Positions 17,310-25,947 of a stretch of DNA of 64,000 nt are shown here, piece after piece. How positions within the stretch are numbered: position 1 is the stretch's first letter; each line of letters starts with the position of its first letter. Origin of the DNA: JAJRXG01 sp047634015 (GTDB lineage: Bacteria > Bacteroidota > Bacteroidia > Chitinophagales > Saprospiraceae); the NCBI GenBank assembly GCA_047634015.1, contig JBLIDB010000001.1, positions 1 through 64,000 of the forward strand, read 5' to 3'. The position numbers and the translations under genes were made by a program. Below the pieces are notes generated by a model. It ran no database searches. It worked only from the letters and a program-made list of their open reading frames with translations, and was not told the origin of the DNA.

Positions 17310-18446
17310 TTGCTGTTACTTATCATTCTAATTATACTCCTTACTATTGTCTATAACTGGCTGTTAATAGATTATTATCGTGAGTGGCGACGTACCTGCG
17401 CTGAGCAGCTTTTTTTGCATGTAAAAGATCTTCCTTTTTTATCGATTGTAATTGTTAGTCGTAATGAAACTCAGCTTACTTCATGTATTTTATCAATAAT
17501 CAATGGTTCTTATCCAATTGATAGATATGAAATCATTGTCGTTGATGATCATTCTGAAGATGGATCAATTGAAGACGTTACAAATCTCCAAATTCAGAAT
17601 GTCAGCGTAATCCATCTTCACACATGTAATATTCCAGATAATATAATCGCATATAAAAAATATGGACAACAGATAGCCATAGCTAAAGCCAAATATGACT
17701 GGATCGTAACAACTGATGGGGATTGTCTGTGTCCTAAGGAATGGTTGAAAACTATTGCGTTGTATTCAAAGGGTTATAGCTTGATAACTGGGCCGATAAA
17801 GATGACAGGTTCCTCCAATTGGTTAACACGATTGCAGCAATTCGATGTGATAGGAACGATGATAGGGACTAGTTATGGTATCCACAAGAAATTTTGGTAT
17901 AGTGCTAACGCTGCGAATATGGCTTTTGAGAAGCGCTTATATCTTGATTATAAGGAACATGCTATACAAAACAGCTACGCCTCTGGAGATGATATTTTCT
18001 TGATTCAATACGCTGCTAAAAGAAATCAGCCGGTTGGATTTGTAAATAAGAAAGCTGCTGTTGTTGAAACTCCAGCAGAAAATACTTGGACTTCATTTTA
18101 TAATCAACGCTTGCGATGGGCATCTAAATCCAGTGCCTATGAGGACAGAGGAATGCAAGCTTTAATTTATGCGATAGGGTTTTATAATTTGACGCTATTA
18201 ATTACATTGATTTGGGGAGTATTTAATCTTCAATTAACAGTTCTCATAATAGTACTACTCGCATATTTGAGTAAAAGCATAGCAGAGTATCTTCTATTTT
18301 CAAGCTCTTCGAGTTTCTTTGGATCTGATTATAAATTTCACAATGGGTTGGTATTGTCTGGTCTCTATATTATTTATATTGTGGTAATAGGATTCGCTTC
18401 AATATTTATTTCCAACTATAACTGGAAAGGAAGAAAGGTGCGCTAA
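17310..18446 (+). CDS. Membrane glycosyltransferase family 2
   Basis: A 378-aa GT-A glycosyltransferase. One helix at residues 1-20 precedes the catalytic domain: SIVIVSRNE at about 45-53, VVDDHSEDGS near 84-93, TTDGDC (DxD-like) near 134-139, and the QRLRW motif typical of processive enzymes near 267-271. Two or three C-terminal helices follow (about 286-375). The pattern is that of processive or lipid-linked sugar transferases. The only available start is TTG at 17310, just after an in-frame stop at 17295; no ATG lies near the N-terminus. Confidence 0.85.
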   Translation: MLLLIILIILLTIVYNWLLIDYYREWRRTCAEQLFLHVKDLPFLSIVIVSRNETQLTSCILSIINGSYPIDRYEIIVVDDHSEDGSIEDVTNLQIQNVSVIHLHTCNIPDNIIAYKKYGQQIAIAKAKYDWIVTTDGDCLCPKEWLKTIALYSKGYSLITGPIKMTGSSNWLTRLQQFDVIGTMIGTSYGIHKKFWYSANAANMAFEKRLYLDYKEHAIQNSYASGDDIFLIQYAAKRNQPVGFVNKKAAVVETPAENTWTSFYNQRLRWASKSSAYEDRGMQALIYAIGFYNLTLLITLIWGVFNLQLTVLIIVLLAYLSKSIAEYLLFSSSSSFFGSDYKFHNGLVLSGLYIIYIVVIGFASIFISNYNWKGRKVR

Positions 18447-18604
18447 AAGCTTGTTGTAAATTGGTATTTGAGTCGATTCATGTAGGATTTCATTTTAAGC
18501 GAGGCGTGATAAGGAGGTATAGCCTTCGTTACGCGACAGAAGATAAACGCTTCACAATAGTGATTTTCGCGCAAGTAAACCAAAGGATCAAATTATAACA
18601 AGAT

Positions 18605-19360
18605 CTAAGACCGCTCTTCATCGATCAAGCCAATATCTTGGAGTATTTTCATTTGTGGAGCATATGTCAGACTAATATTTTGCTTTGTAAATACCTCCTT
18701 TGTTTCTCCGTATGTTATTAATCGTTGATTTAATAAAATGACTTTATCAAAATAATCATCAGCAGTACTCAGATCATGATGAACGACTAATATGGTTTTC
18801 CCAATTGCTGCCATCTCCCTCATGATCTCGATAATTTTATGCTCTGTGAGCATATCCACACCTACAAATGGTTCGTCCATAAAGAATAAATCAGCACCTT
18901 GGCAGATGGCTCTGGCAATGAACACACGCTGCTGTTGACCTCCTGAAAGCGCACCTATCTGGCGATCCGCTAAATCTAATATGTCAAGTTTCTCCATCGC
19001 CTCATCGGCTATTCGATGATCTTCTTTATTCAGTCGCTGGAGAATCTTTTTGTGGGGATACCTACCCATCATAACTATGTCTCGAACCATAGCAGGGAAA
19101 TTCCAATCTACGTCGTCCTTCTGAGGTATATAAGCGATGCGCTTCCTTACTTTTTCGACATCTTGGCCGAATACCTGTATGTCTCCAGAGTTTCTTGGGA
19201 TGATGCTGAGGATGGATTTAAAGAGTGTTGATTTTCCAGCTCCATTTGGTCCGATAACGCCATAAATAGAACCAGATTCTAGTTCCATATAGATGTTACT
19301 GAGGACACGTTTGCGATCATAAGAAACTGATAAACCTTTTATTGTAATTACCTTACTCAT
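18605..19360 (-). CDS. Metal ABC transporter ATP-binding protein (ZnuC/MntB type)
   Basis: A 251-aa ATPase of the zinc/manganese/iron importer class. Walker A GPNGAGKST is at residues 38-46, signature LSGGQQQRV near 139-147, Walker B LFFMDEPFVGVD near 156-167, and the switch His in VVHHDLST. It overlaps the binding-protein gene by four bases (ATGA) and is the last gene of the operon. A channel-forming permease gene would be expected next but none follows. Confidence 0.92.
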   Translation of the reverse strand: MSKVITIKGLSVSYDRKRVLSNIYMELESGSIYGVIGPNGAGKSTLFKSILSIIPRNSGDIQVFGQDVEKVRKRIAYIPQKDDVDWNFPAMVRDIVMMGRYPHKKILQRLNKEDHRIADEAMEKLDILDLADRQIGALSGGQQQRVFIARAICQGADLFFMDEPFVGVDMLTEHKIIEIMREMAAIGKTILVVHHDLSTADDYFDKVILLNQRLITYGETKEVFTKQNISLTYAPQMKILQDIGLIDEERS

Positions 19361-20361
19361 CGATTTAGTTTAATTACGACAATTGCTGTAATCGTCAAAA
19401 GGAGTCCAAAAATTAGCCCAAGCATTTTCCAATTGGTTCCTGATGGATTAGAATCATGAGTTTGCCCATGATTCTCAATAGAGGCTCCTGAAAGTGCAGT
19501 AACAATTGTCTTTGTATTATATCTCAACATTTCTATATAGGTCGCAGCAGGACTATCTTTATCTCCTAATGAATCCGCGTAAAGACTGCCGCCTATCTTT
19601 ACATTGTTATCCGTAGCTAATTGCTGAATCATCTTAGGATTTATCGTGCTCTCAATAAATACGGCAGGCACTTTATTTTCACGAATGACTTTATTCACCC
19701 TTATTATATCTGCGGTTTGTGCTTCGGCTTCAGTAGAAATTCCCATAATTGCTTCTAATCGAATACCATACCGACGTCCATAATATTGAAAGGCGTCATG
19801 GGATGTTATTAGAATTCGCCTTTTTTCAGGAATCGTACTAATAGCAGATGTGATTTCTTCGTCCAATTTCCGAAGCTCTTTTTCATATTTGGTGAAATTG
19901 GCATTGTATTTACTGGCATTTGCAGGAGATAACTCCACTATAGCATCTCGGATATTTCTGGCATAGATAATACCATTAGAAGCATCCATCCATGCATGTG
20001 GATCTGTGCTATTTTGATAGACTTGACTACCGAGTACATCTATTCCTTGAGTAACTGTGACCACAGTCCCACCTGTTCCAGAATTGTCGATAAGTTCATT
20101 TATCCACCCTTCAAATGTTAATCCATTGATTAGGATTAGATCGGCATCGGCAACTAAACGAGCATTGCTTGGAGTTGGCTCATGTAAGTGTGGATCTCCA
20201 CCTATAGGGACGATCATTGAGATATCGTGATCAGATCCTATAACCCGCGAAGCGATGTCCTGCAACATAGAAGCAGACGCAACTATCTTTAATTTTTCCT
20301 GACTTGTAATTGAAAAATTGAAGGACAATATTAGAAAAAGGGTTACAAATATGTTTCTCAT
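19357..20361 (-). CDS. Metal ABC transporter substrate-binding protein (TroA/ZnuA family) with C-terminal membrane anchor
   Basis: A 334-aa cluster A-I metal-binding protein. A signal peptide (1-20, ending TS before QEK) leads into the TroA fold. The expected ligands are visible: His58/His60 in GGDPHLHEP, His122 in DPHAWMD, His188 in TSHDAF and Asp263 in YADSLGD. A His/Gly linker at about 298-310 and a hydrophobic helix at about 312-332 then end in KLNR, so the protein is likely tethered to the inner membrane. Ligands of the three-His plus Asp type suit Mn or Zn. The start overlaps the repressor stop by one base (TAATG). Confidence 0.92.
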   Translation of the reverse strand: MRNIFVTLFLILSFNFSITSQEKLKIVASASMLQDIASRVIGSDHDISMIVPIGGDPHLHEPTPSNARLVADADLILINGLTFEGWINELIDNSGTGGTVVTVTQGIDVLGSQVYQNSTDPHAWMDASNGIIYARNIRDAIVELSPANASKYNANFTKYEKELRKLDEEITSAISTIPEKRRILITSHDAFQYYGRRYGIRLEAIMGISTEAEAQTADIIRVNKVIRENKVPAVFIESTINPKMIQQLATDNNVKIGGSLYADSLGDKDSPAATYIEMLRYNTKTIVTALSGASIENHGQTHDSNPSGTNWKMLGLIFGLLLTITAIVVIKLNR

Positions 20362-21020
20362 TATGAATTTTTAATAAATAAGTTTGAAGCAATTTGATTG
20401 GAGAGCGTAATCGGGCCACTTTGATCAATAGATACCGAGAGAGAAGCGTCATACTCTTCTTTACTTAGAATATGAATCTCACATCCGAGGTAGATATTGA
20501 GTTTATTAAGATGTTTTAAAAAATCCTTTTGATTATTTTTAACACCTACCAGAATTACTTTTGTTTCTACGGTTGCTCTACTTAGAAGTAATTGTTCTCT
20601 TAATGTAAATCTACCTTCTGCATTAGGTATAGGGTCTCCATGAGGATCATATTTTGGAAATCTTAAGTATTTGTTCAATTTATCAACGAGCATATCTGAT
20701 TGCACATGCTCTAATTGTTCAGCAATATCATGCACCTCTTCCCATGAGAATCCCAATTTGGTTACCAAAAAAGTTTCCCAAAGTCTGTGCTTACGCACTA
20801 ATTCAGTAGCGATTCTTGCTCCTTGACTACTCAATCGTACTCCTTTATAAGGCTCATAGTGAAGCAAATCTTTGGCTGATAATTTTTTGATCATATCAGT
20901 TACCGAGGCGGCTGAAGTCTGAACAATATTGGCTATTGCATTGGTGCTAACTTGTTCGGGACTATGCTCATTAATCTTAAAGATCGCTTTGAGATAGTTT
21001 TCTTCTGTCTGAGTAAGCAT
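20361..21020 (-). CDS. DtxR/MntR-family metal-dependent repressor
   Basis: A 219-aa iron/manganese-dependent regulator. The N-terminal winged helix (recognition region TSAASVTDMIKKL at about 34-46) is followed by the dimer/metal domain with HRLWETFLV near 78-86, the EVHDIAEQLEH metal helix near 94-104, and DPHGDPIP near 125-132. A C-terminal FeoA/SH3-like domain covers about 145-215. It heads the metal-uptake operon. A perfect palindrome covers its own promoter (21046-21069), so autoregulation by metal is a strong inference. Confidence 0.92.
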   Translation of the reverse strand: MLTQTEENYLKAIFKINEHSPEQVSTNAIANIVQTSAASVTDMIKKLSAKDLLHYEPYKGVRLSSQGARIATELVRKHRLWETFLVTKLGFSWEEVHDIAEQLEHVQSDMLVDKLNKYLRFPKYDPHGDPIPNAEGRFTLREQLLLSRATVETKVILVGVKNNQKDFLKHLNKLNIYLGCEIHILSKEEYDASLSVSIDQSGPITLSNQIASNLFIKNS

Positions 21021-21036
21021 AAACTAAATTATAAGA

Positions 21037-21044
21037 CAAAAATA
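21037..21044 (-). promoter_or_regulatory. -7 box TATTTTTG of the metal-uptake operon
   Basis: The minus strand reads TATTTTTG, an exact TAnnTTTG match, 16 bases before the repressor ATG at 21020. The palindromic operator begins one base further upstream. Confidence 0.6.
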
Positions 21045-21045
21045 G

Positions 21046-21069
21046 TATTTTTAGATTAATCTAAAAATA
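21046..21069. promoter_or_regulatory. Perfect 24-bp palindrome, likely DtxR/MntR operator
   Basis: The centre reads TTTAGATTAATCTAAA, and the dyad is perfect over all 24 bases (12 + 12 with no spacer). It lies in the spacer/-33 region immediately upstream of the -7 box, so a bound dimer would block RNA polymerase. Form and AT-rich sequence resemble operators of MntR/SirR-type regulators, and the gene it precedes encodes one. Confidence 0.75.
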
Positions 21070-21151
21070 TAAAGATGGCAGCTCTAAAAAAATACTTGGA
21101 TATTGCAATTTTGATGATATCATAGGAGTGTGTCAAATTCCAAACAATCCT

Positions 21152-21159
21152 TACATTTG
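21152..21159 (+). promoter_or_regulatory. -7 box TACATTTG for the membrane pyrophosphatase
   Basis: An exact TAnnTTTG match is followed by TGGGC, as at 39732. It leaves a leader of roughly 46 bases before the ATG at 21211. Confidence 0.5.
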
Positions 21160-21210
21160 TGGGCTATTTAGACATATAACAATTTTTCATATTAATAATA
21201 ATTACTTCTG

Positions 21211-23397
21211 ATGACGCAAAATATTATGTACCTGATCCCTGTATTGGGTGTAATCTCTCTCCTGTTTACCTTTTGGAAATCTTCATGGGTAAGTAAGCAA
21301 GAAGTGGGTTCTGATAAGATGGCAAGAATTGCCAAGAATATATCTGATGGCGCTATGGCCTTTCTTAAGGCAGAATATAAGGTTCTTTCCATATTTGTTA
21401 TCGTTGTAACTGCTTTGATGGCTTGGAGTGGGATGAGTGATGGATCTTCACCTTTGGTAGCTTTATCATTTATTCTTGGAGCTTTTTGTTCAGCATTAGC
21501 TGGTTTTATCGGAATGAAGGTTGCAACAAAAGCGAACGTAAGAACGACACACGCTGCGAGAACAAGTTTGGGTAGGGCCCTTGAAGTTGCATTTGCTGGT
21601 GGCGCTGTAATGGGTATGGGGGTTGTAGGCCTTGGTGTTTTAGGTTTAGGGACTTTGTTTCTTATCTACACTAACATGGGCTGGGAACCAAGCAAAGTGA
21701 TCACAGTGATTACTGGTTTCTCATTCGGAGCATCATCTATTGCGCTTTTTGCAAGAGTAGGTGGAGGAATATATACGAAAGCTGCAGATGTCGGAGCTGA
21801 CCTTGTAGGAAAAGTAGAAGCAGGTATTCCTGAAGATCACCCTTTGAATCCAGCAACGATTGCAGATAATGTAGGGGACAACGTAGGAGACGTAGCAGGT
21901 ATGGGTGCAGATTTATTTGAATCTTATGTTGGTTCTATAATCGGTACTATGGTATTAGGAGCGGCGTTTATTGGCTTAGGTGGTTATGAAGCATCGAATG
22001 AGTTTGATGGTTTGAATGCAGTTTTATTACCATTAGTTTTAGCGGGATTAGGAATCATTACTTCAATCATCGGTACATTCTTCGTAAAGGTGAAAGATGG
22101 GGGAAATCCTCAGACGGCCTTGAATATGGGAGAGTATATCTCTATGGCGATCATGTTGGTAGCAACATTCTTCATTGTACAATGGATGCTTCCAGCTTCA
22201 TGGACATTAGCTAATGGAATGACTTATACTAGTTTAGGTGTTTTCTATGCAGTATTATTTGGTCTTGCGGCTGGATTTGGTATCGGAATGATAACTGAGT
22301 ATTATACAGGAACAGGATCGAAACCTGTACAGTCTATCGTAGATCAGTCTGTTACTGGAGCTGCGACCAACATTATTGCTGGATTAGGAGTAGGAATGCA
22401 ATCAACAGCGATTCCTATTTTAATCTTAGCTGCAGCAATTATAGGTGCACATCACTTTGCAGGCTTATATGGTATTGCGATTGCGGCAGTAGGAATGTTA
22501 TCTAATACAGGGATTCAATTGGCGGTTGATGCATATGGTCCGATAGCGGATAATGCTGGTGGTATTGCGGAGATGGCGGAATTGCCAAAGGAAGTAAGAC
22601 AACGTACAGATAAGTTAGATGCAGTCGGAAATACGACAGCGGCAATAGGTAAAGGATTTGCTATTGGCTCTGCAGCATTGACGACATTGGCATTGTTTGC
22701 AGCATTTATTACTGCTTACAATATGGCACACCCAGAGACACAACTTGATGGAATAAACATCATGAATCCTAAGGTAATGGCAGCATTGCTTGTCGGTGGA
22801 ATGCTACCATTCTTGTTCTCAGCATTATCTATGAATGCTGTAGGCAGAGCTGCAATGGATATGATTCAAGAAGTAAGAAGACAATTCAAAACAATTCCTG
22901 AATTGACTAAAGCATTAGCCGTTATGAAGAAGAATGATGGTAAAGAAATGGAAGATTGGTCTAAAGAAGATCGGGCAATATTTGATGCTGCAGATGGGAA
23001 GGCGGAATACGACAAGTGTGTAGAAATCTCAACAAATGCATCTATTAGGGAGATGGTAGTGCCAGGATTACTTGCTATTATTTCTCCAGTAGTTGTTGGA
23101 TTCTTAGGAGGAGCTGAAATGTTAGGAGGATTATTGGCGGGTGTAACCGTATGTGGAGTTATGATGGCTATCTTCCAGTCTAATGCTGGTGGTGCTTGGG
23201 ATAATGCCAAGAAGATGTTTGAAGAAGGTGTAAAGATCAAAGGAGAGATGTATTACAAGGGATCAGAAGCGCACAAAGCAACAGTAGTGGGTGATACAGT
23301 GGGAGATCCATTCAAAGATACTTCTGGTCCTTCATTGAATATTTTATTGAAATTAATGACAGTTGTGGCGTTGGTAATCGCTCCTTTTTTAGGCTAA
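21211..23397 (+). CDS. hppA: Membrane-bound, K+-dependent ion-translocating pyrophosphatase
   Basis: A 728-aa integral membrane enzyme that couples PPi hydrolysis to H+ or Na+ pumping. The substrate/Mg motif DVGADLVGKVEAGIPEDHP is near residues 194-212, followed by DNVGDNVGDVAGMGADLFE. The C-terminal half has GDTVGDPFKDTSGPSLN. The K+-switch site reads GNTTAAIGKG at about 473, with Ala rather than Lys, which places it in the K+-dependent class. Na+ versus H+ specificity was not resolved. It has 15 or so hydrophobic helices and is a complete, single-gene unit bounded by its own promoter and a terminator. Confidence 0.95.
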   Translation: MTQNIMYLIPVLGVISLLFTFWKSSWVSKQEVGSDKMARIAKNISDGAMAFLKAEYKVLSIFVIVVTALMAWSGMSDGSSPLVALSFILGAFCSALAGFIGMKVATKANVRTTHAARTSLGRALEVAFAGGAVMGMGVVGLGVLGLGTLFLIYTNMGWEPSKVITVITGFSFGASSIALFARVGGGIYTKAADVGADLVGKVEAGIPEDHPLNPATIADNVGDNVGDVAGMGADLFESYVGSIIGTMVLGAAFIGLGGYEASNEFDGLNAVLLPLVLAGLGIITSIIGTFFVKVKDGGNPQTALNMGEYISMAIMLVATFFIVQWMLPASWTLANGMTYTSLGVFYAVLFGLAAGFGIGMITEYYTGTGSKPVQSIVDQSVTGAATNIIAGLGVGMQSTAIPILILAAAIIGAHHFAGLYGIAIAAVGMLSNTGIQLAVDAYGPIADNAGGIAEMAELPKEVRQRTDKLDAVGNTTAAIGKGFAIGSAALTTLALFAAFITAYNMAHPETQLDGINIMNPKVMAALLVGGMLPFLFSALSMNAVGRAAMDMIQEVRRQFKTIPELTKALAVMKKNDGKEMEDWSKEDRAIFDAADGKAEYDKCVEISTNASIREMVVPGLLAIISPVVVGFLGGAEMLGGLLAGVTVCGVMMAIFQSNAGGAWDNAKKMFEEGVKIKGEMYYKGSEAHKATVVGDTVGDPFKDTSGPSLNILLKLMTVVALVIAPFLG

Positions 23398-23474
23398 GAA
23401 CAACAACCATATATCATACGAAATCACTCAAAAAGAGTGAAGGAATCCATTTTTTTGTTATTCATTCGTTAATT

Positions 23475-23507
23475 AAAAGTGCTCATCGACAACCGATGGG
23501 CACTTTT
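23475..23507 (+). terminator. Intrinsic terminator after hppA
   Basis: A 14-bp stem (AAAAGTGCTCATCG with CGATGGGCACTTTT, one T-G wobble) closes a five-base loop. The A-run/T-run at its base lets it act on either strand. Confidence 0.8.
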
Positions 23508-23570
23508 GGTATTATATCTGTATATTAATACTTGAATCGATAGAAAGATCGATTTGTAAACTTCAACTTT

Positions 23571-25862
23571 TTGAGCACAAAAAAATCCAATATGATTAGG
23601 TTATTGATTCTTACCCTTGTGGGAGGGTTTAGTTTTGCTTTTGGAGGATTCCTTGGGACTGACACCGAGAATGCCTCTGCTGACAATGCTGAAATAAACA
23701 TTAAGAAGGAAGGAACTTTCCTTGATAAGTTCAAAGATATATTCTCAAGTAGTAAAGGTGATCCGACAGACCCTGAGCGCGACAAGGTGATTCAGAAGAC
23801 TGTATTGACAGTATTGGAACAAGTACATTTTGATCCAGTTGAGCTCACTGATGAGTTTTCAAGCGAGGTCTTTGATGATTTTCTTGGTGCTATAGATGGT
23901 AGGAAGCGATTCTTAACAAAAGAAGACATCGCAACTCTTGAAGTATATAGAGATCAATTGGATGATCAAGCCAATCAGGGGTCTTTAGAGTTTTTTGACT
24001 TGGCCATTGGTATCTTGGAAGAAAGAATAGAAGAATCCAAGACTATATGTAAGGAGGTCTTAGCTTCTCCATTTGACTTCAAAGCCGAAGAAATACATGA
24101 ATTTGACCCTGACAAGAAGGATTATCCCGCAAATGCTGAAGCGAGAAAAGAGGTCTGGAGAAAGATGTTAAAGTATGATGCTCTTGATGAATTAGAGGGG
24201 GCGCTCACAAAGCAGGAAAAAGACCTAAAATCCGAAGATCAAGAGGTAGTAGATAATGCTAAAGAAGAAAAGAAGACTCTTGTCGAAATGGAAACTGCTG
24301 CCAGAGAGGCCGTAGGTGAGACATTTACAGAATGGTTTAAGAACATCGGAAAAGTCAAAAGATCAGATCGATACGAAGCATATATCAATGCTTTTACGCA
24401 CATTTTTGACCCGCATTCGGATTATTTTAACCCAAAAGAAAAGCAGGATTTCGATATCAGCATGGGTGGAAAACTTGAAGGTATAGGTGCTAGACTCAGA
24501 ACGGAAGGAGATCTTACTCAAGTCGTATCTATCGTGCCAGGCGGCCCAGTATGGAAGAATAAAGAAATAGAGGTAAATGACTATATACTTGCTGTGACTC
24601 AGAAGGAAGAAGAAGCAGTAGATGTATTTGGGATGCGTATAGATGATGTAGTCTCTATGATTAGAGGAGATAAAGGCACTTTTGTAACATTGAAAATCCA
24701 GAAGAAAGACGGTAGCTCAAAGGATGTAGAGCTCGAAAGAGATGTTGTTAACATCGAAGATTCATTTGCTAAATCAGCGATCCTTGATCTCCCAGGAACT
24801 GTAGATGAAGTAGGTTATATTCATTTGCCAAAGTTTTATAGTTCTTTTGACGGGCCTGAAGGCAATAGCTGTGCTGTTGACGTAGGAGAGGAAATAGAAA
24901 AGCTTAAAAAGAACAATGTCAATGGAATAATACTCGATCTTAGAAGCAATGGGGGAGGATCCCTACCAGATGTAGTGGATATGACAGGACTCTTTATAGA
25001 AGATGGTCCTATTGTTCAGGTGAAACCTAGAGGACGTGCACCATTCATATATAATGATAAAGACGAAGAAGTAAAATATGATGGACCTCTTATTGTGCTT
25101 ATAAATTCATTTAGTGCTTCTGCTTCTGAAATTCTGGCAGCAGCGCTACAGGATTATGATAGAGCGCTTATCGTAGGGACTCAATCTTATGGTAAAGGTA
25201 CTGTACAGAGATTCATAGATCTCGACCGAGCAGTGAGAGGAAATAGTGAGTTCAAGCCATTGGGAGCATTGAAGATTACAATGCAGAAATTCTATAGGAT
25301 AGATGGAGGATCTACTCAGCTTAGAGGTGTAACCCCTGATATCAATCTTCCAGATCGCTATTCTTTGATAGATGTCGGAGAGCGAGAATATCCGCATGCG
25401 ATGGCGTGGTCTGAATTATCAGCTTTAGAGTTTGATCAGGATGTATATAAAATCAACAATAAGGAATATTTCAAAAATATCAGTGAGCAGAGAATTGCCC
25501 AAAGTGATCAATTTGCTTTAATCAACGAGCAAGCCAAGTGGTATAAGGAGAATAGAGATAAAACGTCTTATTCTCTTAATCTTGATAATCACAGAGCATT
25601 CTTGGAAGCGAAGGAAGAAGAATCGGAGAAGTTTTCTGTTATTATGTCAGAGAATATTGAAGGACTCGTTATAAAAAATCTTCCTGAGGATGAAGAATCG
25701 ATTGCATTCGATGAGACAACTCAAGCGCGAAATGAAAGCTGGATAAAAGCACGAAATAAGGATATATATCTGGCTGAAGCGCTTGCGATAATGAGGGATG
25801 TTATTAACGGTAAAGCTTACACCAGTATAAGAAAAGATGAGATTGAAAAAACCAATCCATAG
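23571..25862 (+). CDS. Tail-specific (carboxy-terminal processing) serine protease, S41/Prc type
   Basis: A 763-aa periplasmic protease. It has an N-terminal signal/anchor helix and a helical Prc-type N-domain. The PDZ domain spans about residues 300-390 (LEGIGARLR, VPGGPVW). The S41 catalytic domain contains ILDLRSNGGGS, SASASE (Ser near 516) and YGKGTVQ (Lys 25 residues later), followed by the C-terminal DUF3340-like helical region. It degrades proteins from unstructured C-termini. The first codon is TTG at 23571, giving a basic STKKSN n-region for the signal peptide. ATG at 23592 is the alternative start. Confidence 0.9.
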   Translation: MSTKKSNMIRLLILTLVGGFSFAFGGFLGTDTENASADNAEINIKKEGTFLDKFKDIFSSSKGDPTDPERDKVIQKTVLTVLEQVHFDPVELTDEFSSEVFDDFLGAIDGRKRFLTKEDIATLEVYRDQLDDQANQGSLEFFDLAIGILEERIEESKTICKEVLASPFDFKAEEIHEFDPDKKDYPANAEARKEVWRKMLKYDALDELEGALTKQEKDLKSEDQEVVDNAKEEKKTLVEMETAAREAVGETFTEWFKNIGKVKRSDRYEAYINAFTHIFDPHSDYFNPKEKQDFDISMGGKLEGIGARLRTEGDLTQVVSIVPGGPVWKNKEIEVNDYILAVTQKEEEAVDVFGMRIDDVVSMIRGDKGTFVTLKIQKKDGSSKDVELERDVVNIEDSFAKSAILDLPGTVDEVGYIHLPKFYSSFDGPEGNSCAVDVGEEIEKLKKNNVNGIILDLRSNGGGSLPDVVDMTGLFIEDGPIVQVKPRGRAPFIYNDKDEEVKYDGPLIVLINSFSASASEILAAALQDYDRALIVGTQSYGKGTVQRFIDLDRAVRGNSEFKPLGALKITMQKFYRIDGGSTQLRGVTPDINLPDRYSLIDVGEREYPHAMAWSELSALEFDQDVYKINNKEYFKNISEQRIAQSDQFALINEQAKWYKENRDKTSYSLNLDNHRAFLEAKEEESEKFSVIMSENIEGLVIKNLPEDEESIAFDETTQARNESWIKARNKDIYLAEALAIMRDVINGKAYTSIRKDEIEKTNP

Positions 25863-25897
25863 ATATAGACTGAGAAATTAATAAAGATTGACATACT

Positions 25898-25934
25898 AAA
25901 AGCCCGATAATCGTTGATATTGTCGGGCTTTTTT
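25898..25934 (+). terminator. Intrinsic terminator after the tail-specific protease
   Basis: AAAAGCCCGA pairs with TCGGGCTTTT around a short AT-rich loop and is followed by further T residues to 25934. It sits between the protease stop and the next ATG at 25948, so the ABC-F gene must begin downstream of it. Confidence 0.85.
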
Positions 25935-25947
25935 GATCTTTACGGTG

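Noticed and set aside
18447..18604. Possible third copy of the dispersed repeat or a hairpin RNA between the glycosyltransferase and the metal ABC gene
   Set aside because: Imperfect inverted words such as GCGTGATAAGG and CCTTCGTTACGC are visible, but they do not align with the conserved blocks of the repeats at 13.1 and 61.8 kb, and no terminator T-run follows.
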